Source: Lepidurus packardi
Taxonomy: Eukaryota > Arthropoda > Branchiopoda > Notostraca > Triopsidae
Assembly (NCBI GenBank): GCA_023053545.1
Contig: JAKZAN010000001.1
Location: forward strand, 9,630,565 to 9,694,564
DNA length: 64,000 nt
Direction: 5' to 3'
This document shows, piece after piece, positions 61,090 through 64,000 of the stretch (within the stretch, counting starts at the first letter, position 1; each line of letters starts with the position of its first letter). A program made the position numbers and the translations under genes. A model generated the notes under the pieces. It was not told the origin of the DNA. It searched no databases and saw only the letters and a list, made by a program, of their open reading frames with translations.

Positions 61090-61645
61090 CCAACAAACAC
61101 ACTTTGATTCTTTATTATGTTTGCTGTCCAACATACAGCTGAACAAATACTACAAGAATCGTCGCGAAGTAAGGAATTGTTAAACGGACCAGATATGCCA
61201 CCAAAAAAAACAACAAAAAAAACAGACGACAAGGCAAATTTTCTTTATTTACATGAGACGTTTAAAGTTTAGTACTGTCGCGTGGGGTTCAATTCTGGTA
61301 CGCACCACGCCTCCACCCCTCGCGTCTGTCTTCTCCCGAGCCCGCTCTACGACCCTCTCTCTCAACTCTCTCTCTACTTGCTCGGAGGTTCGCTAGCGGT
61401 TCGACTCGCGAACCGCTACACTCGGCCTTTCCTGACCACAAATTTTAACAAACCTCTTAAAATTTCCAAAAAGACACACACTCAAAGCAATCGGGACAGT
61501 GAAAATACCCAACAAAGAAAAACACCACATTACAAAGGAAAAACTACTACAAAGGCTAGACCTCGTTAAACTACCATTTTACCAACTTCCCACAAACAAA
61601 AGCACGTGCCAAGGTCACTCGTAATACAATTTAGCATCAACCGGT
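61090..61645 (-). repeat. Putative 3' untranslated region / LTR of the Gypsy-type element
   Basis: Downstream of the pol ORF on the minus strand. Contains a near palindrome AGCGGTTCG...CGAACCGCT near 61396-61418, a CTCT-rich stretch at 61355-61380, and a minus-strand AATAAAG at about 61235-61245 that would suit an LTR poly(A) signal. LTR ends cannot be fixed because the other LTR lies outside the window. Confidence 0.4.
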
Positions 61646-64000
61646 TCAACATTCTTCGACGTAGCGCTTAGGAGGCTTCCTTACTCGTGCAGGAAGGCTC
61701 AACGCAATCTCCTTCTTCGCTGTTCCGATGTCGTTACGTCCAGTACTTTTCAACCCTTCTTCCGGCGTCATCCCACCAGAATCCTCTCTTGTGTTGTCTG
61801 GCACTTCGAGTTCTATACCACCGCCGGCTACCTGTTGGACGTCCGTGGCTTCCTCCTGCGCTGGACCTGGCTGTAAATCCCCCGTGTTATTTCCCCCATC
61901 GACGTCCGATTCAAACGACCGATCACTTTCGTCCGTCTGATAACCTTCGTGATACGACTTCAATTGGGATACGTGGACCGGAAAAATTCGTAATGCCTTT
62001 CTTGTCTCTAGGCCTGGGAGATCCATAACACGATAGGTCACCTCCGTAAGCTTGGCGGCCACCTGAAACGGTCCTATATACTTGGGGAGCATCTTCTGAC
62101 ATTTCCCCACCACCCGTAGTTGTCGACGAACCAAAACTAAATCTCCTTCGTGATAGGGAACCGACAGCTTCCGGTGGGCATCAAAATTTGTTTTCTGCTT
62201 TTTCTGCTTGGACTTGACACTCTCGATGGCCCACAGACGCGTAGACTCGACCCGATCAAGAAATTCGCTGTATGTTTCCGGCGCATTTTCTGGCCAGGGA
62301 TATTTGGTTTCTTCGGGCAGAACTGCATGTCTCCCATACACGAGCTGGAACGGCGTAAACCCAGTACTCTCCTGCACAGCGGTGTTGATTGCAAAACAGG
62401 CCTGCGTAACATACACATCCCAGCTGGATTGACTTGGAGTCACTAGACCGGATAGTACTTCCACCAATGTCCGATTTATCCGTTCACATAAACCATTGGT
62501 CTGCGGGTGGTAGGCGGCCGACATCGCATGTTGGATTTGCATCTATTCCAAGACTTCCTCAAGCAACTCAGCCGTGAAACCAGTGCCACGATCGCTGATA
62601 AGCTTGTTTGGTGTACCATGCCGAAGAACGATGTTTTGCATCAGAAAGTTGCAGACTCTTTGGGATGTCGTATCTGGGACGGCTTGAGCTTCAATCCATT
62701 TCGTACCATAATCGATACAAACGATCACATGGCGATTGCCTCCTTCTGTACGGGGGAGAGGACCCACGTGATCGATACCCAAGACTTCGAAAGGTCGGGA
62801 AGGGGGGGGGGGGGGGAATGGACTGCAGTAGCCCGGCTTGTAGCCCCGGTGGTTGTTTGTACACTTGACAATGCGGGCATCCGGCGATGAACTGTCCAAC
62901 GTGGCGACGAAGTTTCGGCCACCAATACCGTTGTCGTACCCTGGCAATCGTTTTGGTTACTCCCAGATGTCCGCCCGTAGAGCCCGAGTGACACTCTTCT
63001 AAGATAGTCCGCTTCATTGGCGCCGGGATAGCAATGAGTGACGGTCTTCCATTAGGGCCTCCACGCCTGTACAGAACTCCATGCCGAATGACAAATTCCT
63101 CATGTAAGCGTTTTTGTTCCCGCTTAGATGCAGTACTCGAGTCTCGAATACAAACGTTGGCTTCGCAGTTACCAATACCGTCACCGCCTCCGAATTCGTC
63201 CAGCTTCTGAAGTATGGGTGCTAGTTTAGCATCGGCCCGTTGCATCAAAACCAGGGTGGTCCTTGGAAATTTTGTGCTGATGGAGCAAACTGTAAGCTCC
63301 GCTGGGACTGTCGTGTCTTCGGCTGTTCCTACCGGAGCACGGGATAGGGCGTCAGCGATGACATTTGCCCTACCACTGCGGTGTTTAAACGTAATCTCGT
63401 ACTCTTGTAGGGCCATTATCCAGCGGCTGAACTTGGTTGGAAGGACTTGCTTTGAGTAGAGCCAAGTGACGGACGAATTATCGGTAATAACCCGGAATGG
63501 ACGGCCAAAAACATACGACCGAAGCTTTTCAACTGCCCAAACAACCGCCAAGCACTCCAACTCGTTACTGTGGTGGTTTTCTTCACTGGGGGTCAATCTC
63601 CGGCTTAGGTAGGCAATCGTTTCTTCGCACTCCCCGTTCCGCTGAATCAAGACAGCTCCCAATCCATCTCCTGACGCATCTGTATGGACCTCTAAATCCC
63701 ATCCAGTCCGAAGGGAAGCGAGCACGGGTGGGGTTGTTAGTAACTGGCGAAGTCCGTCAAAAGCAGCCTGTTGCTTAATGTCCCACTTCCATACTTGGCG
63801 CTTTCGTAGAAGTTCCGTGAGTGGTTTCGAGACGGCTGCGAAGCGGGGAACGAATCTTCGGTAATAGCTGCTGAGGCCGAGGAAGCTTCGTACTTGACGA
63901 ACATTCTGGGGTACTGGAAATTCCGTGACGGCACGAACTTTATCTGGGTCAGGCCGGATTCCTTGGTGATTGAGGACATGGCCCAGGAACTTAATCTCCT
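61646..64000 (-). mobile_element. Gypsy-type LTR retrotransposon, pol 3' half (runs off the window)
   Basis: From 64000 downwards: the end of reverse transcriptase (EIKFLGHVLNHQGIRPDPDK, then RSFLGLSSYYRRFVPRFA), RNase H (EVHTDASGDGLGAVLIQRNG, SNELECLAVVWAVEKLRSYV, ADALSRAP), then integrase with the HHCC zinc motif (GGHLGVTKTIARVRQRYWWP ... CPHCQ) and the DDE core (DHVGPL; SDRGTGFTA; NGLCERINRTL). A C-terminal GPF-type region follows (VPYHEGDLVLVRR; LPKYIGPFQVAAKL). Two defects are visible: a frame change at the G-run 62800-62817 and an in-frame stop at 62543, just before the last DDE residue. Gag, protease and the 5' LTR are outside the window. This copy looks inactive unless the defects are assembly errors. 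Confidence 0.9.
62800..62817. repeat. G homopolymer causing a pol frame break
   Basis: A run of about 17 G interrupted once at most. The integrase frame changes across it. Homopolymer length errors are common in assemblies, so this may not be a true mutation. Confidence 0.7.

Overview
The window is nuclear DNA of an animal, most likely an arthropod. Genes are split by many short GT-AG introns (mostly about 50-80 nt), one gene has a TATA box plus an arthropod-style initiator, and the two intact molybdo-flavoenzymes carry the CR(A/S)PG motif that I associate with insect-type aldehyde oxidases. A compact, gene-dense crustacean such as a branchiopod would fit, but that is inference. All assignments come from reading the sequence and from memory of protein families; no search was run.

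Layout. 1-29.8 kb is a dense block of housekeeping genes: the 3' part of NFRKB (INO80 complex), NAA38 (NatC), MOSPD2 (minus strand), MRPL4, a dynein heavy-chain tail-only gene (minus strand), FAM50/XAP5, GRIPAP1/GRASP-1, a DUF547 protein, HDHD5/CECR5 (minus strand) and an unrecognised disordered protein of about 600 aa. Hairpin transposons, a large fold-back element built of GGGAAC repeats and a decayed transposase gene lie between or inside them.

29.5-56.2 kb is an aldehyde oxidase (AOX) cluster, all on the plus strand: an intact AOX1, two wrecked copies fused at a deletion junction, and an intact-looking AOX2 with two tandem versions of one exon. A tandem duplication carried the 3' end of the upstream gene together with the AOX1 first exon. 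The dead copies have collected a hAT-like element with a non-transposase ORF (itself holding a nested pogo-like MITE), non-LTR retrotransposon 3' ends, and a small, apparently functional gene for a secreted Pro/Tyr/Cys-rich repeat protein.

56.4-60.5 kb holds a DUF229 sulfatase-fold ectoenzyme (minus strand) and a C18orf21/RMP24-like zinc-ribbon gene. 60.6-64.0 kb is repeat territory, ending in a Gypsy-type LTR retrotransposon pol region (minus strand) that runs off the window and is broken by a frameshift and a stop.

Most promising for follow-up: the dynein tail-only gene, the mutually exclusive AOX2 exons, the CxxC/CxxC N-terminal extension of AOX1, the hAT-like element carrying a SAM-like ORF, and the GGGAAC fold-back element.
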